Positions 20,614 through 29,012 of a stretch of 64,000 bases of DNA are shown here, one piece after another. The stretch is from contig NZ_LMDJ01000023.1 of the NCBI RefSeq assembly GCF_001425045.1, forward strand, positions 385,420 through 449,419, read 5' to 3'. The translations under genes were made by a program, and so were the position numbers. The notes under the pieces were generated by a model. That model did no database searches. It was not told the DNA's origin and saw only the letters and a list, made by a program, of their open reading frames with translations. Position 1 is the first letter of the stretch, and every line of letters starts with the position of its first letter. The DNA is from Massilia sp. Root351. GTDB lineage: Bacteria > Pseudomonadota > Gammaproteobacteria > Burkholderiales > Burkholderiaceae_D.

Positions 20614-21516
20614 TTACTTCTTTGTCAGCAGGCCGCGTGCGCGCAGCCATTCCTCGGCGCGGCGCGGCCAGTCGGAGGAAGTGCCCAGGCCATCGCGCAT
20701 ACCCATGCCGTGGCCGCCGCGTTCTAGCAGATACATCTCGGCCGGCACGCGCGCCTTGGTCAGCGCCTGGTAGAACAGGATGCTGTTCTCAACCGGCACC
20801 GACTGGTCTTCCTGGGTGTGGATCAGCAGCGTGGGCGGCGTGGCGGCGGTAACCTGCTTCTCCAGCGACATTAGCTTCACCAGGTCGGCCGGCGGCGATT
20901 TGCCCAGCAGTGCCTGGCGCGAGCCCATGTGCGCGGCCGGCGGTTCCATGGTGATGACGGGGTACATCAGCATCAGGAAGTCCGGCCGGCCGCTGGTGCC
21001 GTCAAGCGCGGCGCCAGTGCGGCCGGCCGGCAGGTCGAACAGCGTGCCCGCGCTGGCCGCCAGGTGGCCGCCGGCCGAGCTGCCCATCACGCCGATGCGC
21101 GCCGGGTCGATGCCGAATTCCTTGGCCCGCGCGCGCACCATGCGCACGGCGCGCAGCACGTCCTGCAGTGGCGCCGGATGGCCGAATTCCTGCATGCGGT
21201 ACTTGAGCACAAAGGTGGTGACGCCCAGGCCGGAGAGCCAGTTCGCATACTGCGTGCCTTCGCGGTCGGCCGAGAGCCGCACATAACCGCCGCCAGGGCA
21301 TATGATGACGGCGGTGCCGTTGGGCCGGTCCACCGCAGGCCCGACCAGCGTCAGGGTAGGCTCGCTGACGTTGGAAATGCGGCCTTCCTGGAGCTGCTCG
21401 GCGCCCATGCCGGCGCGGGCGCCGGGCACGCCCTCGGGCCACAGGGCAATGACGGGATTGGCGCTGGCCAGCGCGGCAATGCAGCTGATCATGGTCGCAA
21501 GTATGAGTTTTTTCAT
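20614..21516 (-). CDS. Secreted alpha/beta-hydrolase, probable carbohydrate (pectin/xylan) acetyl esterase
   Basis: An alpha/beta-hydrolase of 300 residues with a signal peptide (1-19). The oxyanion region is CPGGGYVRLSADREG, the nucleophile Ser is in GSSAGGHLA, the Asp in HTQEDQSVP and the His in ERGGHGMGM. This is the acetyl-esterase/lipase group often found in plant-polysaccharide clusters, so removal of acetyl groups from pectin or xylan is likely, not proven. Start chosen at MKKLIL, where the signal peptide begins. It is divergent from the DUF1080 gene with only 22 bp between start codons and converges on rhaM with 2 bp. Confidence 0.8.
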   Translation of the reverse strand: MKKLILATMISCIAALASANPVIALWPEGVPGARAGMGAEQLQEGRISNVSEPTLTLVGPAVDRPNGTAVIICPGGGYVRLSADREGTQYANWLSGLGVTTFVLKYRMQEFGHPAPLQDVLRAVRMVRARAKEFGIDPARIGVMGSSAGGHLAASAGTLFDLPAGRTGAALDGTSGRPDFLMLMYPVITMEPPAAHMGSRQALLGKSPPADLVKLMSLEKQVTAATPPTLLIHTQEDQSVPVENSILFYQALTKARVPAEMYLLERGGHGMGMRDGLGTSSDWPRRAEEWLRARGLLTKK

Positions 21517-21538
21517 GGTGTCGGAGAGAATATCAGAG

Positions 21539-22207
21539 ATGAATAAGATGAGTGATCGCAAAATGAACCGATTGTGGACCATGCTGGGTGCGGCATTGCT
21601 GGCGGCCGGCGCGGCTGCCAGCCAGGCCGCCGCGGCAGACCTTTTCAATGGCAAGGATTTCTCCGGCTGGGAGCTGCAGACCACGCCTGCAGCGCCGCTC
21701 GATAGTGTTTTCACGATGCTGCCTGACGGCGTGGTGGCGTCCACCGGACAGCCGTCGGGCTTCCTGGCCACCACAGAGAGCTACCGCAATTACCGCCTGC
21801 ACCTGGAATGGCGCTGGAGCGGCAAACCTGGCAACGGCGGTGTGCTGTTGCATATCAGCCCCGGTCCCATGGACCGCGTCTGGCCGGTGAGCCTGCAGCT
21901 GCAGACCAAGCATGGCAGCACCGGCGACCTGTTGCCGATGGCGGGCTACGCTTTCGCCGAGCCGCCCACCAGCGCGGCCGGCGCGTCGCCCGTTATCAAG
22001 GCCCGCATGGCCGGGGACAGCGAACTGGCGGCCGGCCAATGGAACAGCGCCGACATCGTCAGCCGCGATGGCACGGTGGAAATCAGCGTCAACGGCGTGG
22101 CGCAGAACAAGGTCACCAGGGCCAGCCCGGCCTCGGGCCGCATCGGCTTCCAGCTGGAAGGGGCGCCGTACGAGCTGCGCCGGGTGAACCTGACGCCGCT
22201 CGACTGA
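21539..22207 (+). CDS. Secreted DUF1080 (3-keto-disaccharide hydrolase domain) protein
   Basis: A jelly-roll, concanavalin-like beta-sandwich protein of 222 residues with a signal peptide. DUF1080 features are ADLFNGKDFSGWE at the mature start, YRLHLEWRWSGKPGNGGVLL in the middle and GRIGFQLEGAPYELRRVNL at the end. Some relatives cleave 3-keto-glycosides; others only bind sugar, so function is open. Three in-frame ATGs (21539, 21548, 21563) are possible and none has a good ribosome site. It converges on the PL22-like gene with a 14-bp gap. Confidence 0.75.
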   Translation: MNKMSDRKMNRLWTMLGAALLAAGAAASQAAAADLFNGKDFSGWELQTTPAAPLDSVFTMLPDGVVASTGQPSGFLATTESYRNYRLHLEWRWSGKPGNGGVLLHISPGPMDRVWPVSLQLQTKHGSTGDLLPMAGYAFAEPPTSAAGASPVIKARMAGDSELAAGQWNSADIVSRDGTVEISVNGVAQNKVTRASPASGRIGFQLEGAPYELRRVNLTPLD

Positions 22208-22221
22208 GCATCCCTTCGGAA

Positions 22222-23571
22222 TTACTTCCGCTTCAGCCACTCTTCCGGCACCGGAACGATCACGATGTTCATCGAGCGGCCATCCTCGGACAGCATGGCC
22301 GACTGGATTTCGATCTTGGTGCCGTCGGCGTTGAAAGTCGGATGCGGATGGTCGGCGGCGGTGTCCTTGTGGCCGGTGGTCAGCATGATCATTTCGCGCG
22401 TCTTGCGGTCTATCAGGTAGACGCTGCGGCTGAAGTCGTCGCCCACCGCCCAGCGGCCGTCCGACGAGCCATGCACGTGCCATAGCCCGCTGCCCGACGG
22501 GGTTTGTCCGGCAATGGTCATTTCGCGCGTGCGCAGGTTGACGATGGCCAGGCCGGTCGGCTTTTCTCGTGTGCCCGACGGCCCCCATGCCGCGTCCTGG
22601 CCCGGATTGGCGCCGCCCACGCCGGTCGCCGGAGCCGCCACGCCGCCCGCGCCCTCGGGAATTTTGCGGTGGCCCATGATGGCCATCGCCACCTCGTCCT
22701 TGGAGATCACGGCCTCGTGCGTCACCCACTCGTACGGCGCTTCCGGGTACAGCGGACGCAAGCCGCTGCCGTCGGCTTTCACGGTCCAGGTGCGCTGCGG
22801 CGACTTGCCGCCGGTCTCCCAGCAGAACACGATCTCGCCCGGGTTCCACAGATTGGCCTGGATATGGCCGATCTGGAACGGCACCGACACCACGTGCTTG
22901 ATCTCGCCCGTTTGCACGTTCATGCGCGCGATGCCGTTCGGCCCCGCGCCCATGCCGCGCGGGCCGAAGGGCTGTTCGGCTTTGACGCCGGGCGCCAGGT
23001 GCTTGGCTGCTTCATCTTTGCCTACGCGGAAGTAGGCCCATTCCTCGTCCGCGTCCAGCGCCATGTCGCCGCCGGCTTCCATGCCCAGCGGGGTGGTGCC
23101 GGCGACGCGCTGGTAGGCGGCGGCCGGCTTGAGCGAGCCGGCCGCGCTGTCGGCAAACAGGCGCGCCATGTCCACTTCCACGATTTGCAGGCGGCCCTTG
23201 ACGCTGTCCTGGCGCATGAAGTACAACTTCATGCTCTTGCGCGCCAGGTTCAGCATGCCGGTATAGCCGCCTTCGCTGACCTGGACGATGTCGCCCGTCT
23301 TCTCGTTTACCGCCAAGGCTTCGCCATCGGCCAGGCGCGACCTGAACACCACCCACTGGCCGTCGGACGTCCATTGCGGGTGGGTAGGGTAGATTTTCGA
23401 GTCCCCATGCGGCTTGCTGGTCAGGAAGGTGAGCATGGTGCCGGTGACGGGATCCTTCACCACCTTGCGCTCGGACGGGAAGCGCTTGCCGATCTGGGCG
23501 TGCGCAGTACCACTGAAGGCGCATGCCATCAGGATCGCCGCGATGGCCGGCATGAGGAGTCTGGTTTTCAT
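22222..23571 (-). CDS. Oligogalacturonate lyase-like (PL22) beta-propeller protein, secreted
   Basis: A 449-residue protein with signal peptide (1-25) and a seven-bladed WD40-like propeller. The blades show PD40 patterns (PQWTSDGQWVVFRSRL, HVHGSSDGRWAVGDD, HPHPTFNADGTKIEIQSAM). The layout HIQANLWNPGEIVFCWE followed by WVTHEAVISKD resembles oligogalacturonate lyase, in which propeller histidines hold Mn2+; HPHP could be the His-x-His metal site. Known Ogl enzymes are cytoplasmic and about 390 residues; this one is exported, so the substrate may differ. It is divergent from the CE12 operon across 100 bp. Confidence 0.75.
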   Translation of the reverse strand: MKTRLLMPAIAAILMACAFSGTAHAQIGKRFPSERKVVKDPVTGTMLTFLTSKPHGDSKIYPTHPQWTSDGQWVVFRSRLADGEALAVNEKTGDIVQVSEGGYTGMLNLARKSMKLYFMRQDSVKGRLQIVEVDMARLFADSAAGSLKPAAAYQRVAGTTPLGMEAGGDMALDADEEWAYFRVGKDEAAKHLAPGVKAEQPFGPRGMGAGPNGIARMNVQTGEIKHVVSVPFQIGHIQANLWNPGEIVFCWETGGKSPQRTWTVKADGSGLRPLYPEAPYEWVTHEAVISKDEVAMAIMGHRKIPEGAGGVAAPATGVGGANPGQDAAWGPSGTREKPTGLAIVNLRTREMTIAGQTPSGSGLWHVHGSSDGRWAVGDDFSRSVYLIDRKTREMIMLTTGHKDTAADHPHPTFNADGTKIEIQSAMLSEDGRSMNIVIVPVPEEWLKRK

Positions 23572-23671
23572 AAATAGCTGATTTCAGGTTACGGGAATTC
23601 GATTGTGTCCGCATTTTAGCGGTGCGATTGCTCATCTTCCTGATTCTTTGCAAGCCAGGCGCGGAGTCTGA

Positions 23672-25444
23672 ATGGCATCGCATAGAATTATCTCCATGAA
23701 CAAAATCCTGAAGGCGCTGGGCCACGCCGCATCCACCCTGGTCTGCTGCATCGCAATATCGTCGGCCGCATCGGCGCAGGGCGCCTTGCCGGCCGCCGTG
23801 AATACCGACCCGGCGCAGGCGCGTCCGCAACTGCCGGAACCGGCCAACCCCGCGCTGCCGTCACTGGTCCTGATAGGCGACTCCACGGTCCGCAATGGCC
23901 GCGATGATGGCCAGGGCAAGGGCGAGGAGGGCCAGTGGGGCTGGGGCAATCCGATTGCCGCCTATTTCGACGCCGGCAAGATCAATGTGGTGAACCGCGC
24001 CATTGGCGGCTTGAGCAGCCGCACCTATATCAGCGGCGGGCACTGGGAGCGCACGCTGGCTTTCATCAAGGCCGGCGACGTGGTCATCATGCAGTTCGGG
24101 CATAACGATTCGAGCGCCATCAACGACACCAGCCGCGCGCGCGGCACCATCAAAGGCGTGGGCGAGGAGAGCCAGGAGATCGACAACCTGCTCACCGGGA
24201 AGCATGAAACGGTGCGCAGCTACGGCTGGTACCTGCGCCGCTACGTCGCCGAGATCCGCGCCAGGGGCGCCACGCCCGTCATCTGCTCGCCGATACCGCG
24301 CAAGATATGGGACGCCGAAGGCAAGATCGGCCGCGGCAAGGGCGACTACGCCGGCTGGGCCGCCGAGGTGGCGCGCCAGGAGCGCGTGGCTTTCATCGAT
24401 CTGAACGAAATGGCGGCCCGCAAGTACGATGAGATGGGCCGCGACGCGGTGATGAAACTGTTTCCGCTGGTGACGCCGGATGAGCGCGTCCACTCCAACT
24501 GGGCCGGCGCGGAACTCAATGCGCGGCTGGTTGTCTCAGGCTTGAAGTCGCTGCGGCTGCCGCTGGTGCAATCCGCGTTCAGCGCCAAGGCGGCGGATAT
24601 TGCCCCCGCCGAGGACGAGCGGCCGGTGGTGGACGGCGCCAAGGTGCGTGGCGACATGCCGCGCGATCCGGCGCTGCCGAATGTCTTCATTGTCGGCGAC
24701 TCGACCGTGCGCAGCGGAGGCTCGAACGGCATGTTCGGCTGGGGCGAGCGCATTGCGCCGTTCTTCGATACCAGCAAGGTGAATGTCGTCAATCACGCCA
24801 TCGGTGGCCGCAGCAGCCGCACCTTTCTGACCGAAGGCCGCTGGGACAAGGTATTGGCGCAGATGAAGGCCGGCGACGTGGTGCTGATCCAGTTCGGCCA
24901 CAACGACGGCGGCCGCATCGGTGATCCGGCCATGAAGGGCAGGGCGTCCGGCAAGGGCACCGGCCCGGAAACCGTCGAGGACACCAAGCCGGACGGCAGC
25001 AAGGAGCAGGTGCATAGCTTCGGCTGGTACATGGCGAAATACGTGGCCGACGCCAAGGCGAAGGGCGCTTCCGTCGTGCTGCTCTCGCCGGTGCCGCACA
25101 AGGACGCCTGGGAGCAGGGCCGCGACTTTTCCACCTTCGCCCAGTGGGATGCCGAAGTGGCTGCAGCGGGCGGCGCCCAGTTCGCCGACCTGACCATGGT
25201 CGTCAGCGACGGCTACCGCAAGCTTGGCGCCGCAGCCGTGGCCGGCTTGTTCTCGGACGCGCGCACCCATACCAACGACGCCGGCGCGCAGTTCAACGCC
25301 CGCAGCGTGATCGCGGCGCTGAATGGCCTGCCGCGCAACCCGGCTGCACCGTATTTGTCCGCGCAGGGCAAGGCCGTACCGCCAGCCGCCGCCACGGCAG
25401 GTAGCGCACCCGCGTCCGCAGCCGCCGCCAAGGCCTGGCCATGA
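23672..25444 (+). CDS. Tandem SGNH/CE12 rhamnogalacturonan acetylesterase, secreted
   Basis: Two full rhamnogalacturonan acetylesterase domains in one 590-residue protein. Domain 1 (about 65-300) has GDSTVRNG, the IGG block, FGHNDSS and DERVHSNWAG. Domain 2 (about 330-570) repeats GDSTVRSG, IGGRSSRTF, FGHNDGG and ARTHTNDAG. Both thus keep the Ser, Gly, Asn and His of the SGNH catalytic set. A signal peptide precedes them and an Ala/Pro tail ends the protein. Start 23672 has GGAG 6-7 bp upstream; the later ATG at 23696 has none. It removes acetyl groups from the RG-I backbone so that lyases can act. First gene of a three-gene operon. Confidence 0.87.
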   Translation: MASHRIISMNKILKALGHAASTLVCCIAISSAASAQGALPAAVNTDPAQARPQLPEPANPALPSLVLIGDSTVRNGRDDGQGKGEEGQWGWGNPIAAYFDAGKINVVNRAIGGLSSRTYISGGHWERTLAFIKAGDVVIMQFGHNDSSAINDTSRARGTIKGVGEESQEIDNLLTGKHETVRSYGWYLRRYVAEIRARGATPVICSPIPRKIWDAEGKIGRGKGDYAGWAAEVARQERVAFIDLNEMAARKYDEMGRDAVMKLFPLVTPDERVHSNWAGAELNARLVVSGLKSLRLPLVQSAFSAKAADIAPAEDERPVVDGAKVRGDMPRDPALPNVFIVGDSTVRSGGSNGMFGWGERIAPFFDTSKVNVVNHAIGGRSSRTFLTEGRWDKVLAQMKAGDVVLIQFGHNDGGRIGDPAMKGRASGKGTGPETVEDTKPDGSKEQVHSFGWYMAKYVADAKAKGASVVLLSPVPHKDAWEQGRDFSTFAQWDAEVAAAGGAQFADLTMVVSDGYRKLGAAAVAGLFSDARTHTNDAGAQFNARSVIAALNGLPRNPAAPYLSAQGKAVPPAAATAGSAPASAAAAKAWP

Positions 25445-26142
25445 GCGCGTACCGTGCGGCCGCGCTGGCGACACTGGCCATTGTGCTGTCGGGGGCGGCG
25501 CAGGCGCAGGAGTGCAGCAGCTGGGGAAAACCGGGCGCGCTGCTGTATGCGGACGGTTTCGATGGCGGGCTGTCGCAATGGGTACCGGAGTACCGGGCCG
25601 CCGCCGGCTCGAGCATCGCCGCACGGCAGGGCAAGCTCACCGTGGACGTGGCGGGCGACGCCACCGTCTGGTTCAAGCCCAGCCTGTCGGGCGATGTCCA
25701 GATCAGCTACCGCCGCAAGATGCTGATGGCCGGCGGCGCCAACGACCGCCTGTCGGACCTGAACCAGTTCTGGATGGCGAGCGATCCGCGCAACGCCAAC
25801 TTGTTCACCCGCGACGGCACTTTCGCCCAGTACGACGCGCTGAGCCTGTACTACATGGGCATGGGGGGCAACAGCAACACCACCACCCGTTTCCGCAAGT
25901 ACGACGGCAAGGGCCAGCGGGTGCTGCTCGGCGACCTGGCCGACAGTGACTACCTGCTGCTGCCCAACCGCGAATACCAGATCGAGATCGCGGTCTACCG
26001 GGGCTGTACGCGCATCCTGGTGGATGGCGAGGCATACTTTACCTACCGCGATCCAGAACCGCTGCGCTCTGGCCATTTTGGCTTTCGCACCACACATTCG
26101 CGGCAGGAGATTACCGACTTCAAAGTGCAGCGGCTAGAATAG
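25441..26142 (+). CDS. Secreted beta-sandwich protein, DUF6250-like
   Basis: Small exported protein of 233 residues with a signal peptide (1-22, ending AQAQE). The body reads as a lectin-like jelly roll: FDGGLSQWVPEY at the start, VQISYRRKMLM in the core, LLPNREYQIEIAVYRGCTRI and FGFRTTHSRQEITDFKVQRL at the end. This matches DUF6250, a family seen in pectin and other polysaccharide loci, with lyase or binding roles suggested. Its ATG overlaps the CE12 stop (ATGA), so it is made with the esterase. Function is unproven. Confidence 0.7.
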   Translation: MSAYRAAALATLAIVLSGAAQAQECSSWGKPGALLYADGFDGGLSQWVPEYRAAAGSSIAARQGKLTVDVAGDATVWFKPSLSGDVQISYRRKMLMAGGANDRLSDLNQFWMASDPRNANLFTRDGTFAQYDALSLYYMGMGGNSNTTTRFRKYDGKGQRVLLGDLADSDYLLLPNREYQIEIAVYRGCTRILVDGEAYFTYRDPEPLRSGHFGFRTTHSRQEITDFKVQRLE

Positions 26143-26146
26143 CAGC

Positions 26147-26653
26147 ATGAAATTTACACTACCGTTGCCATTGTTCGCCGCATTGCCCCTGGCATTGGCG
26201 GTGCAAACCGCGCAAGCCGCCCCGTGCCTGCCTGTTGCCGACCTGATTGCGCGCGATTCCCAGTACGAGGAAGCGATGCGCGTCGGCGACGCCGCGTTCC
26301 TGGAAAATCTGCTTGCCGAAGATTTCGTCTGGGTGCACAACCTGGTCTCGTCCATCGACGACAAGGCAGCCATGGTGGCGCGGGCGAGGAAGCCGGCCAG
26401 CATACCGAAAGCCCGCACCACCAGCGGCGTGCAGGCGCAGGTGCTGGGCGATACCGTTGTGTTGCGCGGCCAGAGCACGGTGGATGCCTGGAACGTGGAC
26501 GGCAAGACCTGGCGCAGCAACCGCTACCAGTTCATGCGCACTTACGTCAACACCGCCGCCGGCTGCAAGCTGCTGGCGGTGCAGACCATGAAGGTCTGGT
26601 CCAGCGAAGCGGACAAGCCGGCGCCGAAGCCGGCCGCAGCGCAGCTGCCCTGA
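26147..26653 (+). CDS. Secreted NTF2-like (DUF4440) protein
   Basis: A 168-residue protein with a signal peptide (1-24, ending AQAAP) and an NTF2-like fold: ARDSQYEEAMRVGDAAFLEN, LAEDFVWVHNLVSSIDDKAA and the strand RYQFMRTYVN. DUF4440 members bind small hydrophobic or sugar-like ligands, and some are enzymes. The last 15 residues are Pro/Ala/Lys-rich. It starts 4 bp after the DUF6250 gene, so it ends the three-gene CE12 operon. Nothing indicates its ligand. Confidence 0.75.
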   Translation: MKFTLPLPLFAALPLALAVQTAQAAPCLPVADLIARDSQYEEAMRVGDAAFLENLLAEDFVWVHNLVSSIDDKAAMVARARKPASIPKARTTSGVQAQVLGDTVVLRGQSTVDAWNVDGKTWRSNRYQFMRTYVNTAAGCKLLAVQTMKVWSSEADKPAPKPAAAQLP

Positions 26654-26667
26654 AGTGCGGGCGCACT
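26654..26667. terminator. Short hairpin between convergent genes (possible weak terminator)
   Basis: AGTGCG-GG-CGCACT directly follows the NTF2-like stop codon; a TTTT run begins only 10 bp further on. It may end the CE12 operon, but the T-tract is weak. Confidence 0.3.
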
Positions 26668-26710
26668 AGCGCATCCTTTTGGAGCGCAGCGGGCAGGCGC
26701 CAGCGCCCGG

Positions 26711-29011
26711 CTAGCGCTGGCCGCCGCTGCTGCCGCGCTGTCCCTGTCCCATCCCTTGTCCCTGCCCGCCGCCTGGCCGGTTTCCCGTCCCCGCAGTCCC
26801 CGCCGTGAAGCCGCCCAGCCGATATGACAGGCCCAGGTAGGCGATCCGGCCGTCCGAGCGCCGTATGCTGTTCTCCTTCAGCGTGGCGGTGTCGGTGAGG
26901 GTCTCGATCTGGTTCGAGTTGAAGGCGTCCGTAAGGTTCAGCACCAGGTTCAGTTTCGGCGTCAGTGCGTGGCGCAGGCTGAAATTGACCGTGGTGTTGG
27001 GCTGCCGCACGCCCTGGCCGGACAGGGCGCGGCCCTGGGTGGTCAGCATGGTCTGGAACTGGTCGTCGGGCGTCACCTGGTAGTTCAGCCGCAGGCGCCC
27101 ACTGAGCGACGAGGCGGTTCGCGTGCTGATGAATCCGTACAAATCTTCCGTCAGCTGTTCCGTGTGTCCCAGGTTGCCGCTGGCGCTCATCGACAAGCCC
27201 GGCATGATCTTGCCCTGCAGCGTGAACTCCAGCCCGCTGGCGTTGTTGCGGCCGCCGTTGGCTGGCGTCGTCAGCAGCACGGTGTCGTTGATGAAGTAAC
27301 GGCGGATCAGGATGGAATCGCGGTCCTTGCGGTGATAGGCGCGCAGACTGGTCTCCATGCCGGCTACGCGGCTCTCGTAGCCGAGCTCGAAAGAATCCGT
27401 CTTGGTTGGATTGAGTTGCGGGTTGCCGGACGAGACATTCAGCTCATCGCGGTAAATCACGAAGGGATTGAGCTCGTTGGCAGTCGGCCGGCGCAAGCGG
27501 TGCGCGTAGCTGAAGCGCAGAGTGGTATCGTCCGACCATTTGTAGGTGGCGTAGGCACTGGGGATGTAGCTGAGGTAGTTGTTGGCCGCATTCACATGTG
27601 TGGTCAGCTGCTCGATATCCAGGCCGGTGTGCTCAACCCGCAGGCCGCCCAGCACACCCCATTTCTCGTTCAAGCGCACTTGGTAGGAACCGTACAGCGC
27701 CAGGTTCTTCTCGGCCATGCTGAAGCGGTTGCTGCGCTGGGTGTTCACATAGGGCAGTTGCGAGACGGGATCGACGCCGGTGTACAAGGTGTCGAACTCG
27801 CTGCGGTTGCTTGCCACCTTGTAGCCCAGCTTGAGCATCGCGCGGTCTATCGGCAGTTCGTAGTCGCCGGTGAAGTCGATAATCCGGTTGTTGCTGGCGT
27901 TGTCCTGGAAGCTGGTCTGGTCCAGCGCTCCGCGCGGCGCAACCGCGTAGATATTCTTATAAGCGCTGTTGTGGGTATTGTCGGCCGAGCTGACACGCAA
28001 ATCCACTTTCATGCTTTCGCCGTCCACGCCGCCTTTATGCTCCCAGCGTGCGCCGAGGCCATAGTTGCGCGAGTCGCCGCCGCGCTGCGTGCTGCGGACG
28101 TAGTCGCTGTCCACCGGCCCCGGCCCGGCTCCGGCCCCGTCGGCGGCGTGGCGCAGATAGCGGTCCTGCGAGCGCTGGGCATTGTCGCGGCCCTGGTAGG
28201 ACAGGCTGGCAGCCAGGGTATCCTTGGCGCCGATGTTGTAGTTGAGGGAAGCGTTGGCGCCGACGTTGTCGTTCAAGCCGCTGGAGCCGCCGGCTTGCGC
28301 GCTGTGCACCATGGCGCCGGTGGTCGGATCAATGCGGTCGCGCACTGTCTCGCTGCGGCTGGCACGGCCATCGTGGCGGACGTTCAGCCCGCCCTGGATG
28401 CCGAACACGCCCGAGTTATAAGTGCCGGACAGTCCGGTATTGTAGCGCCCCGCCGTACCACCGTTGGCGTTGACTACGCCGAAACCGCCGGGCCGCCGTG
28501 TGCGGCGCATCACCAGGTTGATGATGGGGCCGCCGCCGCCGTCGTTGCCGAACTGCGCGCCGGGGTTGTTGATGACCTCGACCGATTCGATATCCTCGGC
28601 GGGAATGGCGTTGAGCGAGGCGCCCCGGTTTTCGCCTTGCAGCATGGCGGACGGTTTGCCGTCGATGAGGATCTGCACGTTGGGGCTGCCGCGCAGCGTG
28701 ACCGAGCCGTCCGGATCGACCGCCACCGAGGGCACGCTGTTCAACGCATCGGCCGCCGAGCCGTTGCTGGCGCCGACGTCCGATTTCACGTCGTAGACCT
28801 GGCGGTCGATGCGGTTGGTGGGCCGTTCGGCCGAGACCACGACGCTGGCCACGTCCGGAGCGTCGGTGCTGGCGGGCGTTGCGGGCGGCTCCGGCGGCTT
28901 GGCCGGCAGAGCCTTCTTGATGGTCACGGTCGGCGGCGGCGCGGTCTGGGCCAAGGCAGGCTGCGCGAACGCGATTGCAAGCCATGTTGCGACAGCCGTA
29001 GGGCGGGTCAT
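26711..29011 (-). CDS. TonB-dependent outer-membrane receptor
   Basis: Outer-membrane importer of 766 residues, likely for rhamnogalacturonan oligosaccharides. Signal peptide (1-21) is followed by a Pro-rich linker. The plug domain comes next (SVAVDPDGSVTLRGSPNVQ, PSAMLQGENRGASLNAIPAE, VEVINNPGAQFGNDGGGGPI). A 22-strand-type barrel of the OMP beta-barrel family 3 fills the rest. After the last barrel-like strand (YLGLSYRLGGF) there is a 31-residue Gly/Gln-rich tail ending GGQR, so the protein lacks the usual C-terminal aromatic residue. It is the last gene of the PL11-PL26-SGNH/GH43-GDSL operon, 1 bp after the GDSL stop. No SusD-like partner is present. Confidence 0.88.
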   Translation of the reverse strand: MTRPTAVATWLAIAFAQPALAQTAPPPTVTIKKALPAKPPEPPATPASTDAPDVASVVVSAERPTNRIDRQVYDVKSDVGASNGSAADALNSVPSVAVDPDGSVTLRGSPNVQILIDGKPSAMLQGENRGASLNAIPAEDIESVEVINNPGAQFGNDGGGGPIINLVMRRTRRPGGFGVVNANGGTAGRYNTGLSGTYNSGVFGIQGGLNVRHDGRASRSETVRDRIDPTTGAMVHSAQAGGSSGLNDNVGANASLNYNIGAKDTLAASLSYQGRDNAQRSQDRYLRHAADGAGAGPGPVDSDYVRSTQRGGDSRNYGLGARWEHKGGVDGESMKVDLRVSSADNTHNSAYKNIYAVAPRGALDQTSFQDNASNNRIIDFTGDYELPIDRAMLKLGYKVASNRSEFDTLYTGVDPVSQLPYVNTQRSNRFSMAEKNLALYGSYQVRLNEKWGVLGGLRVEHTGLDIEQLTTHVNAANNYLSYIPSAYATYKWSDDTTLRFSYAHRLRRPTANELNPFVIYRDELNVSSGNPQLNPTKTDSFELGYESRVAGMETSLRAYHRKDRDSILIRRYFINDTVLLTTPANGGRNNASGLEFTLQGKIMPGLSMSASGNLGHTEQLTEDLYGFISTRTASSLSGRLRLNYQVTPDDQFQTMLTTQGRALSGQGVRQPNTTVNFSLRHALTPKLNLVLNLTDAFNSNQIETLTDTATLKENSIRRSDGRIAYLGLSYRLGGFTAGTAGTGNRPGGGQGQGMGQGQRGSSGGQR

Positions 29012-29012
29012 G

